A stretch of DNA of 34,122 nucleotides, taken from contig CAZJLO010000017.1 of assembly GCA_964547105.1 (NCBI GenBank), positions 1-34,122 of the forward strand, given 5' to 3'. The translations under genes were made by a program, and so were the position numbers. The first letter of the stretch is position 1. Each line of letters opens with the position of its first letter. Source of the stretch: RXOA01 sp964547105 (GTDB lineage: Bacteria; Bipolaricaulota; Bipolaricaulia; UBA7950; UBA9294). Positions 1 through 8,439 of this stretch are shown here, one piece after another. The notes under the pieces were generated by a model that saw nothing but the letters and a program-made list of their open reading frames with translations, was not told the origin of the DNA and searched no databases.

Positions 1-270
1 TTCCGGGCTGAGATTGATCGCTTTCATGTACATCACCATCGGTAATATACGATTATCCATGTGGCACGTCAAGCTATGGAACAGACTATATCGATTGCGT
101 TGGTGCGTAGGGCATTGTATTCTTACGATCAACTGCACAGTCAACGTGGGTCTGCGCGAGGGAGGGAAGGCGGATGCAGGGAAACGTAGTCCCTTGTTGC
201 ACAGACGCAAGCAGCGAAACCCATCGCCGAAACGGTTGGTGATGCCGCGGAAGACAGGAGGGAGTGGTTC

Positions 271-918
271 ATGGATGCACAGCAGGCAATAGCCCAGCGA
301 TATCGCGTAAGGATTGCGCGGGCCGTCGAGTCGTTCAAGGTTCGTGGATTTGCCGCTCACGGCTTCGAGACGTCGTGCGAGGCGGTTGAGTTCTTCTTTT
401 CCAACGTTTCGGTTGCTGAAACGATCGGCTACGGCGGGTCGGAGACGATAGGGCAGCTTGGTATCCCCAGCCGGCTGCGCGACGGGGGCTACAACTTCCT
501 CGACCGGAGCCGGTTCGGCCATTCGTACGATGAACAGCTCGACATCCGCCGGCAGACACTGTGCGCCGACGTGGTCATCGCCTCATCCAACGCCGTTTCG
601 ATCGACGGCGCGCTGGTCAACATCGACGGAACGGGCAATCGCGCCGCGGCGCTCATCTTCGGCCCAGGACGTGTCTACGTGTTCGTTGGACGCAACAAGC
701 TATGCGACGACCTCGAGCACGCGATTCACCGGGCCAAGAACGTTGCGGCGGTCTGTCTGGCGATCCAACTGGGCAAGGACACACCGTGCACGAAGACGGG
801 CGTCTGCCATGACTGCTCGTCGCGGGACCGGATCTGCCGAAACCGGTCGATCATCGAACGATGCGATCCGACCGGCCGAATCCACGTGCTGTTTATCAAT
901 GAGGATCTGGGTTTGTGA
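271..918 (+). CDS. LUD-domain protein (LutC/YkgG-like, formerly DUF162)
   Basis: The 215-residue protein matches the LUD fold, known from lactate-utilisation proteins LutB/LutC and from many stand-alone anaerobe proteins of unknown substrate. Recognisable parts are ETIGYGGSETIGQLG (about residues 50-64), the core DVVIASSNAVSIDGALVNIDG (100-120, seen as shorter blocks) and a GPGRVYVFVGRNK strand (131-143). The C-terminus has a cysteine group, C173, C179, C182, C189 and C198, which may bind a metal or Fe-S cluster; that is inference. The ATG follows AGGAGG with about 9 bases of spacing. No LutA or LutB partner is nearby, so a role in lactate oxidation is not supported by context. A decayed paralogue lies near 25.7 kb. 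Confident on family, low on reaction. Confidence 0.85.
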   Translation: MDAQQAIAQRYRVRIARAVESFKVRGFAAHGFETSCEAVEFFFSNVSVAETIGYGGSETIGQLGIPSRLRDGGYNFLDRSRFGHSYDEQLDIRRQTLCADVVIASSNAVSIDGALVNIDGTGNRAAALIFGPGRVYVFVGRNKLCDDLEHAIHRAKNVAAVCLAIQLGKDTPCTKTGVCHDCSSRDRICRNRSIIERCDPTGRIHVLFINEDLGL

Positions 919-1093
919 GATGGTGCCGTAGATCCAAAGCCTGCGGTGCAAGGGTGCCGATTTGCCACAAGTCGGCACGAACGCCTCCCCGGATCGCCAA
1001 CCAAGGACGATCCGGGGAGCAGAGGCAGAAGGTCACCCTCCGACAGAGCATCGGTTCAACAAGCGTCGCAATCCATCCCTTAGCCAGCGCTTC

Positions 1094-1441
1094 CTACGCG
1101 TCGTCCCCGTAGACAACCTTGATCACGTCCATCGCAAATCGCGCAGCCACCGTTGCCGGGCCGGCGCCGAACTCGATCGCAACGTCGATCGCCTCGATCA
1201 GCTCTTCCACCGTCGCGCCATCTTCGGCCGCTTTCTCAATGTGCCACTGCATGCACGACGAACAGTTGATCAGTACGGCGATCGCTGTCGCCATCAGCTC
1301 CTTGTTCTTGCGGCTGATGGCTCCGTCGGGATACACAGTCGCTTCCATGTCCAGAATGGCCTGGTAGCCCTTGGACTTGTGGGCCAAGAACCACGTGGTG
1401 GCCTGCTTCCTCTTCCGGCTGATTTGCCGCAGTTCATCCAT
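1094..1441 (-). CDS. Carboxymuconolactone decarboxylase / AhpD-like protein
   Basis: A 115-residue all-helical protein with the AhpD/CMD signature: CSSCMQWHIEKA supplies the redox CxxC pair and the following histidine found in peroxidase-associated AhpD-like proteins. The usual length for single-domain members is 100-150 residues, so it looks complete. The start was moved to an internal ATG because AAGGAGG lies 8 bases upstream of it; the longer frame has no such site. It is the last gene of the minus-strand redox operon, about 130 bp after the acetyltransferase. A role as a thiol peroxidase reductase or in alkylhydroperoxide defence fits the neighbours (flavodoxin, nitroreductase) but is inference. 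It could instead be a gamma-carboxymuconolactone decarboxylase relative without that activity. Confidence 0.85.
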   Translation of the reverse strand: MDELRQISRKRKQATTWFLAHKSKGYQAILDMEATVYPDGAISRKNKELMATAIAVLINCSSCMQWHIEKAAEDGATVEELIEAIDVAIEFGAGPATVAARFAMDVIKVVYGDDA

Positions 1442-1570
1442 GACGTCAGCCTCCTTGGCTGATTGGTTTGTGCGCAAAGATCGCGCACCGGTTTGTGAAG
1501 CAACTCCTGGTGGGTGCCACCGTTTGTTGGGCGCTTGGCGCCGCGAAACGGAACCCAGCTCACCGAGTAT

Positions 1571-2152
1571 TCAGGGGCTCGAAATCCCCCCTCCCGTAGC
1601 TTCCGAAAGCGGCGCAAGAAGTTCGTCGAGCGGCTTCGCTTCATCGCGGAGGATCGAATACAGCTCCATGTCGAGGTTCCGACCGCGGACGAAAACAACG
1701 CTACGAAGGACGCCCTCCTTTTTGAACCCGACCTTCTCGAGAACACGCCGCGAGCCGACGTTCCCGACAACGACGGCCGCCTGGACCCGATCGAAAGGCC
1801 GGCTCGCGAAGAGGTAGGCCACGGTGAGCGAAACCGCCTCCGTCACGTATCCACGCCCATGGTCGGCCGTCTTGAACAGGCGATAACCGACTTCGCGCGT
1901 ATTCTGGTACGGGGCGCCGCGGAAGAAGGCCACATACCCCAGCGGCCTGTGCTGATGATCGGTGATCAGCAGGACGCTGTACTCGTCCGACCAGTACCCG
2001 CTCTTCGCGAACCGGTCGCGCACCCATCGCTCGGACCTCATCGAAACAGGCCAGTACGCTCCAGCTTCCCGAATGTCGCCGTCCAGATCATGGTAGTCCG
2101 GAAGATCTTCCTCTTTCAGCGGTCTCAATATGACCTGCTTCCCAACAAGCAT
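1571..2152 (-). CDS. GNAT-family N-acetyltransferase (RimJ/RimL-like)
   Basis: A 193-residue RimJ/RimL-type acetyltransferase. It opens with the typical VILRPLKEEDLPDYHDL strand-helix and has the LGYVAFFRG strand. The acetyl-CoA pyrophosphate loop is a degenerate GRGYVTEAVSLTVAYLF, followed by the characteristic NVGSRRVLEKVGFKKEGVLR region. These proteins acetylate N-terminal or small-molecule amines; the acceptor cannot be read from sequence. ATG at 2152 was chosen because GGGGAGG precedes it by four bases; the open frame continues upstream, but only into the spacer before the PhzF gene. It sits third from the end of the minus-strand redox operon, about 50 bp after the PhzF-like gene. Confidence 0.9.
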   Translation of the reverse strand: MLVGKQVILRPLKEEDLPDYHDLDGDIREAGAYWPVSMRSERWVRDRFAKSGYWSDEYSVLLITDHQHRPLGYVAFFRGAPYQNTREVGYRLFKTADHGRGYVTEAVSLTVAYLFASRPFDRVQAAVVVGNVGSRRVLEKVGFKKEGVLRSVVFVRGRNLDMELYSILRDEAKPLDELLAPLSEATGGGISSP

Positions 2153-2205
2153 TGAGCCTCCCCTTGGTTCGCACCCGAAGCCGCCTGATGGGGCTTCGGC
2201 TTGAT

Positions 2206-3096
2206 TCATGCCCGCAAGTCGCCGGATGCGATCTCGACGACACGCCCCCCGACCTCAATCAGACTGATCTCGCCGGAGATACGGCCGCGGATGAAGATCT
2301 CCGACGGACGGGCGATTTCGTATCCCTGGCCGACACGGATGTCGATCGAATCGCTCGCAAGACAGCGATGATGAAGGAGGTAGCCCGCCAAACAGCCATT
2401 TCCACTTCCTGTTGCCGGATCCTCGGCGATGCCGAGATACGGCACGAACACCCGGGCGGCGAGGTCTTGTTCGTTCGTATGGCCGCCGAAACAGAACACC
2501 AGGATCCCCTTCGCCCAAACCGTTCGGATCCACGCCCGATACCGGTCCGGCTCAATGCGGGCACGCTTGAGAGATTCCATGCTCTTCAACGGGACGATGG
2601 TGAATGGCAGACCGGTGGTCACCTGGGAGATCGGCCATCGCGAGTCGATCTCGCCGGGGTCGAGCCCGATCACGGCGGCGATAGTCCTCCGATCCATGCC
2701 ATGCTCGAACTCCGGCTGACGTTGTCGCATCCACAGCCTGTCGTCGACTCCATCGGCAGGTGGGCAGCGAACCGGGATCGGGCCTACCTTCAGGTGAAGG
2801 GTCAGCTGATCGACCGGTCGCTTGATCACGTGCCGAACAAGGATGTAGGCAGTTCCCAGCGTCGGGTGACCGGCGAAGTCGATCTCGGTCTTGGGGGTGA
2901 AGATGCGAACCGGATAGCCCCCGCAGACGGGTTGCCTCGCCATGATGAATGTCGTCTCGGAGAACCCGAATTCCGCCGCGACCTGCTGCATCTCAGCGTC
3001 CGGCATCTTCGTGTCGTGAAGGACCGTTGCCAGCTGATTGCCCGAGTATTTCCCGGCGGCAAACACATCGGTGATGAAAAAACGAGATCCCGTCAT
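2206..3096 (-). CDS. PhzF-family isomerase/epimerase-like protein
   Basis: A 296-residue PhzF-fold protein of normal family length. The family hallmarks are visible: the opening strand ITDVFAAGKYSGNQLA (about 8-23), the segment EFGFSETTFI with the conserved catalytic glutamate E47, FAGHPTLGTAYIL near residue 75 in the first domain, and DPATGSGNGCLAGYL in the second. PhzF enzymes catalyse proton-shift isomerisations, classically in phenazine biosynthesis. No phenazine genes are present, so the substrate is unknown. The start ATG has GGGAGGAG upstream. It lies between the flavodoxin and the acetyltransferase in a minus-strand run with gaps of about 50 bp, suggesting co-transcription from the promoter shared with the LysR gene. 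Confidence 0.93.
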   Translation of the reverse strand: MTGSRFFITDVFAAGKYSGNQLATVLHDTKMPDAEMQQVAAEFGFSETTFIMARQPVCGGYPVRIFTPKTEIDFAGHPTLGTAYILVRHVIKRPVDQLTLHLKVGPIPVRCPPADGVDDRLWMRQRQPEFEHGMDRRTIAAVIGLDPGEIDSRWPISQVTTGLPFTIVPLKSMESLKRARIEPDRYRAWIRTVWAKGILVFCFGGHTNEQDLAARVFVPYLGIAEDPATGSGNGCLAGYLLHHRCLASDSIDIRVGQGYEIARPSEIFIRGRISGEISLIEVGGRVVEIASGDLRA

Positions 3097-3150
3097 TGTC
3101 TCTCCTCCCCGATCGCGATCGGTGCTGCACCGTCCGACGGACAGTGGACC

Positions 3151-3630
3151 CTAGCTCAGCCGCGCGACCGTGTACGCGACGCGTGCTCCGAGGAGCTTCG
3201 CATCCTGAAGCGCCTTCTCGGTCGGCTCCCCGGCGGCGGCCGCACCGTAGTGGCCTCCCGACTCCAGCGGGTCGCCGACAACGATCATTCCGTAGATCAG
3301 CAAGGTCTGAAGAATCGATAACAGCGTCGTCTCCTTGCCGCCGCTGTGATGGTTCCCCGAGGCGAACGCCGCTCCGACCTTGTCGACCATTTGTTTCCTC
3401 GTCCCGATGAATCGATCGAAGACGCTCTTCAATTCGGTGGCCATTGTTCCGAAGTAGACCGGCGATCCGGCGATGACTCCGTCGCTCTGCAGGAAATCAT
3501 CCTCCGTCACCTCCGCCGTCGTCCGGAGAACCGGTCGAACATCGCCCGTGGAACGGACGCCGTCGGCGATCGCCTCGGCCATCGCCCGGGTCCGTCCCGT
3601 TTTCGAGTAGAACAGAACCATAACCTGCAT
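3151..3630 (-). CDS. Flavodoxin / WrbA-like NAD(P)H:quinone reductase
   Basis: A 159-residue flavodoxin-fold protein. The FMN phosphate loop is YSKTGRTRAMAEAI near the N-terminus, the second FMN loop is GSPVYFGTMATELKSVFDR (about 56-74), and ASGNHHSGGKETTL (about 90-103) is the third loop typical of the WrbA branch. It is shorter than canonical WrbA (about 200 residues), so either a short flavodoxin or a minimal quinone reductase is possible. The ATG follows GGGAGG with a 6-base spacer. It is 16 bp downstream of the nitroreductase gene. A pair of flavoenzymes under a LysR regulator points to reduction of quinones or nitroaromatics; that pairing is inference. Confidence 0.9.
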   Translation of the reverse strand: MQVMVLFYSKTGRTRAMAEAIADGVRSTGDVRPVLRTTAEVTEDDFLQSDGVIAGSPVYFGTMATELKSVFDRFIGTRKQMVDKVGAAFASGNHHSGGKETTLLSILQTLLIYGMIVVGDPLESGGHYGAAAAGEPTEKALQDAKLLGARVAYTVARLS

Positions 3631-3646
3631 TAAAGCCTCCCTTCGG

Positions 3647-4369
3647 TCAGTCGGTGCAGCGTGCTACGCAAAAGCCCGTGTCTCGAAGATTCGTCTCGAT
3701 CCAACCCGCCTCTCGCTTGAGGAGGGTTGAAAGAACCTGGGCGAAGTTGTTGCAGGATTTGTCGCCCAGTGCCTCGAGACGATCGCTCGAGATGGTGTTC
3801 CATTTCTCGTCGTGGCCGCCGTACCATTCCCGGAGCTTGCTGTCGGTGGGGACCTCGTAGGTGTCACGATGCACAACCGCCTCCAGCGGGAACCTGCCGC
3901 GAAGCTTCGGGTCTTCGTCCGAATACCCGATCGCCAATACTGCGGCGGGGTAGACGCCCTCGGGCAGGGCGAACAGCCCGTGCATCTCGCGAATCGCGGT
4001 GAGTGTGCCCAAGCCCAAGCTCTCTGCGGCAACGGCCATGTTCTGAAGCGTGATCGCAACGTCCCAGAAGCAGAACAGCAGCTCGGGCGTGGTCCCCCGG
4101 AGGGGAACGGCATCGTGCGACACCATCCACCGGTTGTGCCGATGCAGATCGATACAGGCGACAATGGCGACGGGGGAGCGAACATCGAGCTTCGCCAACA
4201 TCTCCGATTCGCTCACGATGATGAGACTGTAGAATTGCATCTCGGCCGGCGTCGCCGCGCGCGTTCCCGCCTTCAAGATCAGTTCGAGTTTCTCGTCTTC
4301 GACTTGGTCGCCCTTGAACGACCGAATTGTCCGATGGCCAAGCAGAACGTCCATCGCCGACTGGCTCAT
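3647..4369 (-). CDS. Nitroreductase-family flavoprotein
   Basis: A 240-residue nitroreductase-fold protein. It begins with MDVLLGHRTIRSFKGDQVED, the FMN-binding R-x-I-R-x-F motif, followed by LILKAGTRAATPAEMQFYSL. The second conserved segment, ITLQNMAVAAESLGLGTLTAI, and the YPAAVLAIGYSDEDPKLRGR block complete the family pattern; the latter resembles NfsA-type enzymes. Such proteins reduce nitro groups, quinones or flavins using NAD(P)H. GGAGG precedes the ATG. It is the promoter-proximal gene of the five-gene minus-strand operon and is transcribed divergently from the LysR gene 133 bp away, so it is the most likely direct target of that regulator. The last 25 residues beyond the core look unconserved. 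Confidence 0.92.
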   Translation of the reverse strand: MSQSAMDVLLGHRTIRSFKGDQVEDEKLELILKAGTRAATPAEMQFYSLIIVSESEMLAKLDVRSPVAIVACIDLHRHNRWMVSHDAVPLRGTTPELLFCFWDVAITLQNMAVAAESLGLGTLTAIREMHGLFALPEGVYPAAVLAIGYSDEDPKLRGRFPLEAVVHRDTYEVPTDSKLREWYGGHDEKWNTISSDRLEALGDKSCNNFAQVLSTLLKREAGWIETNLRDTGFCVARCTD

Positions 4370-4502
4370 GCTGTCCTCCTCCTTTGGGCGCCGTGGCAGC
4401 CGCCCTACGCGGCGGTTGATGGGCCGTGGCGCGCACTGTACGCGACCCGGTACAATATCTCCAATACATCTAGTGAGAGATCAAAATACCTTGGGGGTAT
4501 CA
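4370..4502. promoter_or_regulatory. Divergent promoter and candidate LysR operator
   Basis: The 133-bp spacer separates the nitroreductase operon from its LysR-type gene. It contains the dyad ATCTC (4457-4461), 15 bases, GAGAT (4477-4481), a plausible LysR-type operator core. A second perfect inverted repeat, ATACC-TTGGG-GGTAT (4486-4500), overlaps the ribosome binding site of the LysR gene. TACAAT at 4451-4456 would serve as a -10 box for the LysR gene, but its -35 is poor. LysR regulators normally bind such divergent regions and control both genes; here that is inferred from arrangement only. Confidence 0.5.
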
Positions 4503-5414
4503 ATGAACTTGAGACATCTGCGCTACTTCCTGGCGGTGGCGGAAGAGCTACATTTCGGAAGGGCTGCCGAAGCTCTGTCGATCAAGCAGCCTCCGTTAAG
4601 TCGCCAGATCCAGAGCTTGGAGTCCTCACTGGGGGTCAAGCTGTTCGACCGAACGAACCGTCGCGTCAAGCTGACGACGGCCGGCCGGTATCTCAAGGAG
4701 GCCGCCTCGAGACTCCTGGTGCAGGCCGAGCAGATCCAAAACACCATCGGGTTGATGAAGGTGGGCACAGCGGGATTCGTGCGGATCGGATACGTTGGAT
4801 CGGCGATGCACTCTGTCTTGCCGACGCTGCTTCGCGTCCTGCAAGAACGCCATCCAGAGATTTACCCAGAACTCTTCGAGCTCGGAAACGATGCCCAGGT
4901 TCGGGGCCTCAAATCGGGAGAGATCGATGTCGGGTTCGCTCGCACGCCGATCAGCGCCGAGGGGTTGGTGACGCGATCCGTGTTCGATGAGACGTTCTCG
5001 TTGATCCTGCCGTTCGGCCATCGACTCGCAGATGCCTCCGACCTTGAGCTCGAGGCGCTCGCTGACGAACCGTTCATCGGATTCTGCCGCGACTGCGCTC
5101 CGGGCATGGCCGATCAGATCTTGCAGATCTGCAATAACGCCGGCTTCTCGCCTCGCATCGTGCACTCGACGACCCAGTTGAATGCGCTGCTCCGGCTCGT
5201 TGAGAGCGGGCTCGGGTACTCCATCGTCCCATCGTCGGTTCGCGCCGGATACGATCTGAAGCTGCGATTTGTCGATCTCGTCCACATCCCGCAACGGGCG
5301 CAGTTGTCGGCGATCTACGATCCTCAGCTCCTGTCGAACACGGCCCGTACGCTCATCGAGCTGATCGAACAGTCTCGGCCAAGGTCAACCACGCAAGAGC
5401 GGGTCCTCAGATGA
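4503..5414 (+). CDS. LysR-family transcriptional regulator
   Basis: A 303-residue LysR regulator of standard length. The N-terminal helix-turn-helix is obvious: MNLRHLRYFLAVAEELHFGR, then AAEALSIKQPPLSRQIQSLE and the wing LGVKLFDRTNRRVKLTTAG. The effector-binding domain starts near residue 90 (VRIGYVGSAM) and runs to the end. It resembles the CatR/BenM/CbbR-like group with acidic or aromatic ligands, but the ligand cannot be assigned. The longer upstream frame was rejected because the HTH start coincides with this ATG and a GGGGG ribosome site lies 5 bases before it. It divergently faces a nitroreductase-led operon, its probable target. Confidence 0.96.
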   Translation: MNLRHLRYFLAVAEELHFGRAAEALSIKQPPLSRQIQSLESSLGVKLFDRTNRRVKLTTAGRYLKEAASRLLVQAEQIQNTIGLMKVGTAGFVRIGYVGSAMHSVLPTLLRVLQERHPEIYPELFELGNDAQVRGLKSGEIDVGFARTPISAEGLVTRSVFDETFSLILPFGHRLADASDLELEALADEPFIGFCRDCAPGMADQILQICNNAGFSPRIVHSTTQLNALLRLVESGLGYSIVPSSVRAGYDLKLRFVDLVHIPQRAQLSAIYDPQLLSNTARTLIELIEQSRPRSTTQERVLR

Positions 5415-5440
5415 ACGTATCCCGAATTTCAAGGGAAGAG

Positions 5441-5471
5441 CGGCGCGCAACCCCGCGGGGGCGACGCGCCG
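5441..5471 (+). terminator. GC-rich hairpin after the LysR gene
   Basis: CGGCGCG (5441-5447) and CGCGCCG (5465-5471) form a 7-bp stem whose loop contains a second palindrome, CCCCGCGGGG. It starts 27 bases past the LysR stop. No T-run follows, so it would be a Rho-independent terminator only in a relaxed sense. Confidence 0.4.
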
Positions 5472-5754
5472 GTGTCTGCGGGAGCTTGATCTCACGGCCG
5501 TTGCCGCATGCAGCGATAGCTGCCGTGGAATGCCGGTCGAGCCGTCGGACGACTTCGCGTCAACGGGCCTCGTGCCGTCCGAAATCCATGGTTTGGATCA
5601 CACGGTCCGGTTCGGTCCGGCGCCGAGGGTGGTGAGCTGTAATGGATTACGCCGGCAAACGGCTCTGGATCTTGATGACGGGCACCGGTCTCGGACAGGG
5701 GCAAACAGCGATAACTCTCGGCTGGGAGGACGGAGGAGAGTGAGGCAGGCGCAC
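5472..5754. other. Spacer without a supported gene
   Basis: This stretch lies between the convergent LysR gene and ABC ATPase gene. The only possible coding item is a 33-codon plus-strand frame (5642-5743) with GGTGAG upstream. Its product starts MDYAGKRLWILMTGTGLGQG and is unrecognised. I do not call it a gene. No tRNA, riboswitch or strong terminator was seen. Confidence 0.4.
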
Positions 5755-6543
5755 CTAGCCGGCAAGGTTATGCGGACGGGGAATGACGGTGACCTTCCCG
5801 GTCTCGTCATCGTGGCGAACGGCAGCTTGGGCTCCGAATGCTTCGGCGATGGCGGTTTCGGTCAACACATCGACGGGAGGCCCATCGGCTGCGATTCGTC
5901 CTCGATGAAGGATGGCGATCCGATCGGCGTAGGCGGCGGCGATGTTGAGGTCGTGGACCGCGATCAGAACTGCCAATCCGGAAGCGGCACGATCGACGAT
6001 GATCTCCATCAACTCCATCTGGTAACGGATATCGAAATGGGTCGTCGGCTCGTCGAGAAGCAGGAGTTGGGGATCCTGGGCAAGCGCGGTAGCAAGATAG
6101 ACACGCTGCCGCTCGCCGCCGGATAGAGTGTGAATCGACCGGTCCGTCAAATCGGCTGTGTCGGTCAGCATCATCGCTTCATCGATCCGCTTCCGATCGT
6201 GAACCGTCTCTCGCCCGAACCGGCTTCGATGCGGAATTCGCCCCATCGCCACCACTTCACGAACGGTGAAGTCAAGTGCTGTTTGCCTTTCCTGCTCCAG
6301 GCTCGCCATCCGGCGGGCGATCTCCCGTGGAGACAGGTCACGAACCGAGCTTCCATCCAACAGCACGTCACCCTTGGACGGCCTGCGATAGCCGGAGAGA
6401 AGCGACAGCACGGTGCTCTTGCCCGAGCCGTTCGCTCCGACCAACACCACCAGCTCCCCGCCATTCATCACCAGATCGACGCCGCGAAGAACGAGGTCGG
6501 AGGCCGGATAGGCAAACGAGAGTCCTTGAGCTTCCAGGCTCAT
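5755..6543 (-). CDS. ABC transporter ATPase (FecE/BtuD type)
   Basis: A 262-residue ATPase of the iron-siderophore/cobalamin importer class. All motifs are intact: Walker A GANGSGKST (36-44), Q-loop Q85, signature LSGGERQR (140-147), Walker B LLLLDEP (160-166) and H-loop H197 in AVHDLN. Its length and the PTTHFDIRYQMELME segment match FecE/FhuC/BtuD. The start ATG overlaps the permease stop by 4 bases (ATGA), a sign of translational coupling. It is the last gene of a binding protein-permease-ATPase operon. Substrate could be a siderophore, heme, cobalamin or a metal chelate; nothing in the sequence separates these, and no riboswitch was found upstream of the operon. Confidence 0.96.
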   Translation of the reverse strand: MSLEAQGLSFAYPASDLVLRGVDLVMNGGELVVLVGANGSGKSTVLSLLSGYRRPSKGDVLLDGSSVRDLSPREIARRMASLEQERQTALDFTVREVVAMGRIPHRSRFGRETVHDRKRIDEAMMLTDTADLTDRSIHTLSGGERQRVYLATALAQDPQLLLLDEPTTHFDIRYQMELMEIIVDRAASGLAVLIAVHDLNIAAAYADRIAILHRGRIAADGPPVDVLTETAIAEAFGAQAAVRHDDETGKVTVIPRPHNLAG

Positions 6544-7562
6544 GACAGTTTCCGCCCGTACGATCGGAGCAGGTACAGGAAGAACGGCGCTCCGATGAAC
6601 GCGGTGAGGATGCCCACGGGGATTTCAACCGGCCGCATCAAGGTACGCGCGGCCATGTCGGCGAGTACCAAAAACAGTCCGCCGCCGATCGCCGATGCGG
6701 GAATCAGTGTTCGGTGATTCGGTCCGAGAATCAATCGCAGCACATGCGGGACGATGAGGCCGACAAATCCGATGGTGCCGGCCATCGCCACCGCGGCCGA
6801 CGCGAGCAGGGTGGACAGCACCAATAGCAGCCGCGTTGTTCGTAGCGGGTCGATGCCAAGGTGAAACGCGCCCTGTTCGCCGAGCGACAGCGCGTCGAGG
6901 TCGCGGGCAAGCAGGAGGACGGCGAATGTTCCTACGGCGAACACAGGGGCGAGAATCGCCAGCCCGCTCCATCCCGATCGACCGAGGTTTCCCATGGTCC
7001 AGAACACGATATCCGACATCTTCTCGCCGCGGGAGCCAAGAAAGATCACCAAGCTGGTGACGGCGGAGAACAGCGCTCCCACAGCAACCCCGGCAAGGAT
7101 CAACGTGAAGATCGACGTCCGCCGGTCGCGTCCGCGAGCAAGCCGGTAGACAATCGCCACGGCAACGAGGCCTCCGAGAAAGGCACTGATGGACAGCCAG
7201 GGCATCGCCGGCCAACCGGCGAGGATGGAGACAGCCGCTCCGGCGGACGCCCCGCTTGCCACACCTAGAATGTACGGACTGCCAAGAGGATTGCGAAACA
7301 GCCCTTGCATCACCACACCGGAAACCGCCAGCGATCCACCGACAAGAAAGCCCAGGATCACCCGGGGGAAGCGCACCTGTTGAATGATCAGTGCTGCGCT
7401 GGATCGGGCACCATCAGGCCCGGTCCGGCCGAGGATTGCGGAAAGCGTTTCCTTAAGCGGAATCGTCACTGGCCCAATTGCGACCCCGGCCACCCATACG
7501 GCCGCCGCCAGGGCCAGCAGAAAGGCGAGAACGCGGATGGTCGACCGTGGACGTCGGATCAT
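6540..7562 (-). CDS. FecCD/BtuC-type ABC permease
   Basis: A 340-residue membrane protein with about ten transmembrane helices, the size and shape of BtuC/FecCD permeases. Diagnostic stretches are QQVRFPRVILGFLVGGSLAV (family R-x-P-R motif), MQGLFRNPLGSPYILGVASG, and GTIGFVGLIVPHVLRLILG with NHRTLIPASAIGGG, the coupling region that contacts the ATPase. The C-terminus PVEIPVGILTAFIGAPFFLYLL is also typical. It moves the chelated cargo delivered by the binding protein across the inner membrane. It starts 4 bases after the binding-protein stop and overlaps the ATPase by 4 bases. One permease gene implies a homodimer, as in BtuC. Confidence 0.96.
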   Translation of the reverse strand: MIRRPRSTIRVLAFLLALAAAVWVAGVAIGPVTIPLKETLSAILGRTGPDGARSSAALIIQQVRFPRVILGFLVGGSLAVSGVVMQGLFRNPLGSPYILGVASGASAGAAVSILAGWPAMPWLSISAFLGGLVAVAIVYRLARGRDRRTSIFTLILAGVAVGALFSAVTSLVIFLGSRGEKMSDIVFWTMGNLGRSGWSGLAILAPVFAVGTFAVLLLARDLDALSLGEQGAFHLGIDPLRTTRLLLVLSTLLASAAVAMAGTIGFVGLIVPHVLRLILGPNHRTLIPASAIGGGLFLVLADMAARTLMRPVEIPVGILTAFIGAPFFLYLLRSYGRKLS

Positions 7563-7566
7563 CTGG

Positions 7567-8439
7567 CTACTCCGGATGAAGCCATTGGATCATCTCCATC
7601 AGCACGTCGGCGACCGCGGTCGACGCGGCGCGGCTGGCACGGACCCCAAACACCCGGCCCGATCGAACGGCGGCGATGCTCTGCAGGAGAGGGTCATCCG
7701 TGATGTACGCCATCTGCGACGGTGCCGTGAAGATCACATCGGGATCTCGAACCAGCAGATCCTCGAGGTTCACCTGCGGGAAGCCGTTGACATCGGCGAA
7801 CACATTTCGTCCCCCGGCGCGGAAGATCAGGTCGTTCTCGATCGTGTCCGCACCCGCTGCGTAGGGCGGCGTCCCCAAGGACGGGGGGTAAAGGAACGCG
7901 CATCGAATCTCCTCCAAACCAAGCATATCGCCGTCGCCGACAGCGATGTCCTCGGCGAGGCGGCCGACGAGCATGTTCGCCTCGTCAGGCCGTCCGATCG
8001 TCGAGCCGATGGCACGAATGCTCGATAGGACATCCGCCACGGATCTCATCAGCGGCGTGGTGAGTACGATGATTCCCGCAGCCTCCAGCGCCGGACGTTC
8101 GCCGCCCCAATCGGTTGCCCCAAGGACCAGGTCGGGGTTCATCGACAAGATCGTTTCCACACTCGGCGCGTAGGTCGGCCCGATGGATGGAATGCCCTCG
8201 ACCTCCGGCGGATTGTCCGGCGAGTCGGCGACTGCGACGAGCCGGTCGACCGCTTCCAGATCGACGATGACCTGGGCGTACAACGCGCCAACGGCCACGA
8301 TCCGTTGCGGGGGTTGCGCGATGGCAATCGAGCGTCCGCGGTCATCAACCACGACGACCGGATCGTCCGCGGCTGCCACGCAAAAAGGCGCGGCGGCAAG
8401 AAGGCAGCACAGTATAGGAGTCCGGATCCTGCTCCGCAT
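7567..8439 (-). CDS. Periplasmic substrate-binding protein (BtuF/FepB class)
   Basis: A 290-residue exported binding protein. The N-terminus has basic residues, then a hydrophobic stretch and a signal-peptidase-like cleavage area (PFCVAAADD). The mature part begins VVVVDDRGRSIAIAQPPQRIVAVG, the standard opening of TroA/BtuF-fold proteins. Later blocks SVETILSMNPDLVLGATDWG and VNLEDLLVRDPDVIFTAPSQ are also typical. Start at the ATG 15 bases inside the longest frame was chosen because GGAGG lies about 7 bases upstream; the longer frame would need TTG. A cysteine in the signal region (CCLL) could suggest a lipoprotein, but the lipobox is not convincing. It delivers the chelated substrate to the permease encoded directly downstream. 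Confidence 0.94.
   Translation of the reverse strand: MRSRIRTPILCCLLAAAPFCVAAADDPVVVVDDRGRSIAIAQPPQRIVAVGALYAQVIVDLEAVDRLVAVADSPDNPPEVEGIPSIGPTYAPSVETILSMNPDLVLGATDWGGERPALEAAGIIVLTTPLMRSVADVLSSIRAIGSTIGRPDEANMLVGRLAEDIAVGDGDMLGLEEIRCAFLYPPSLGTPPYAAGADTIENDLIFRAGGRNVFADVNGFPQVNLEDLLVRDPDVIFTAPSQMAYITDDPLLQSIAAVRSGRVFGVRASRAASTAVADVLMEMIQWLHPE

Noticed and set aside
1..270. Possible partial gene at the left edge
   Set aside because: Short open frames exist on both strands but none shows a motif, a ribosome site or coding-like composition.
2152..3321. A 389-codon plus-strand open frame
   Set aside because: It is antisense to the PhzF and flavodoxin genes, both of which have clear family motifs and ribosome sites. 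High GC leaves few stops on the opposite strand.
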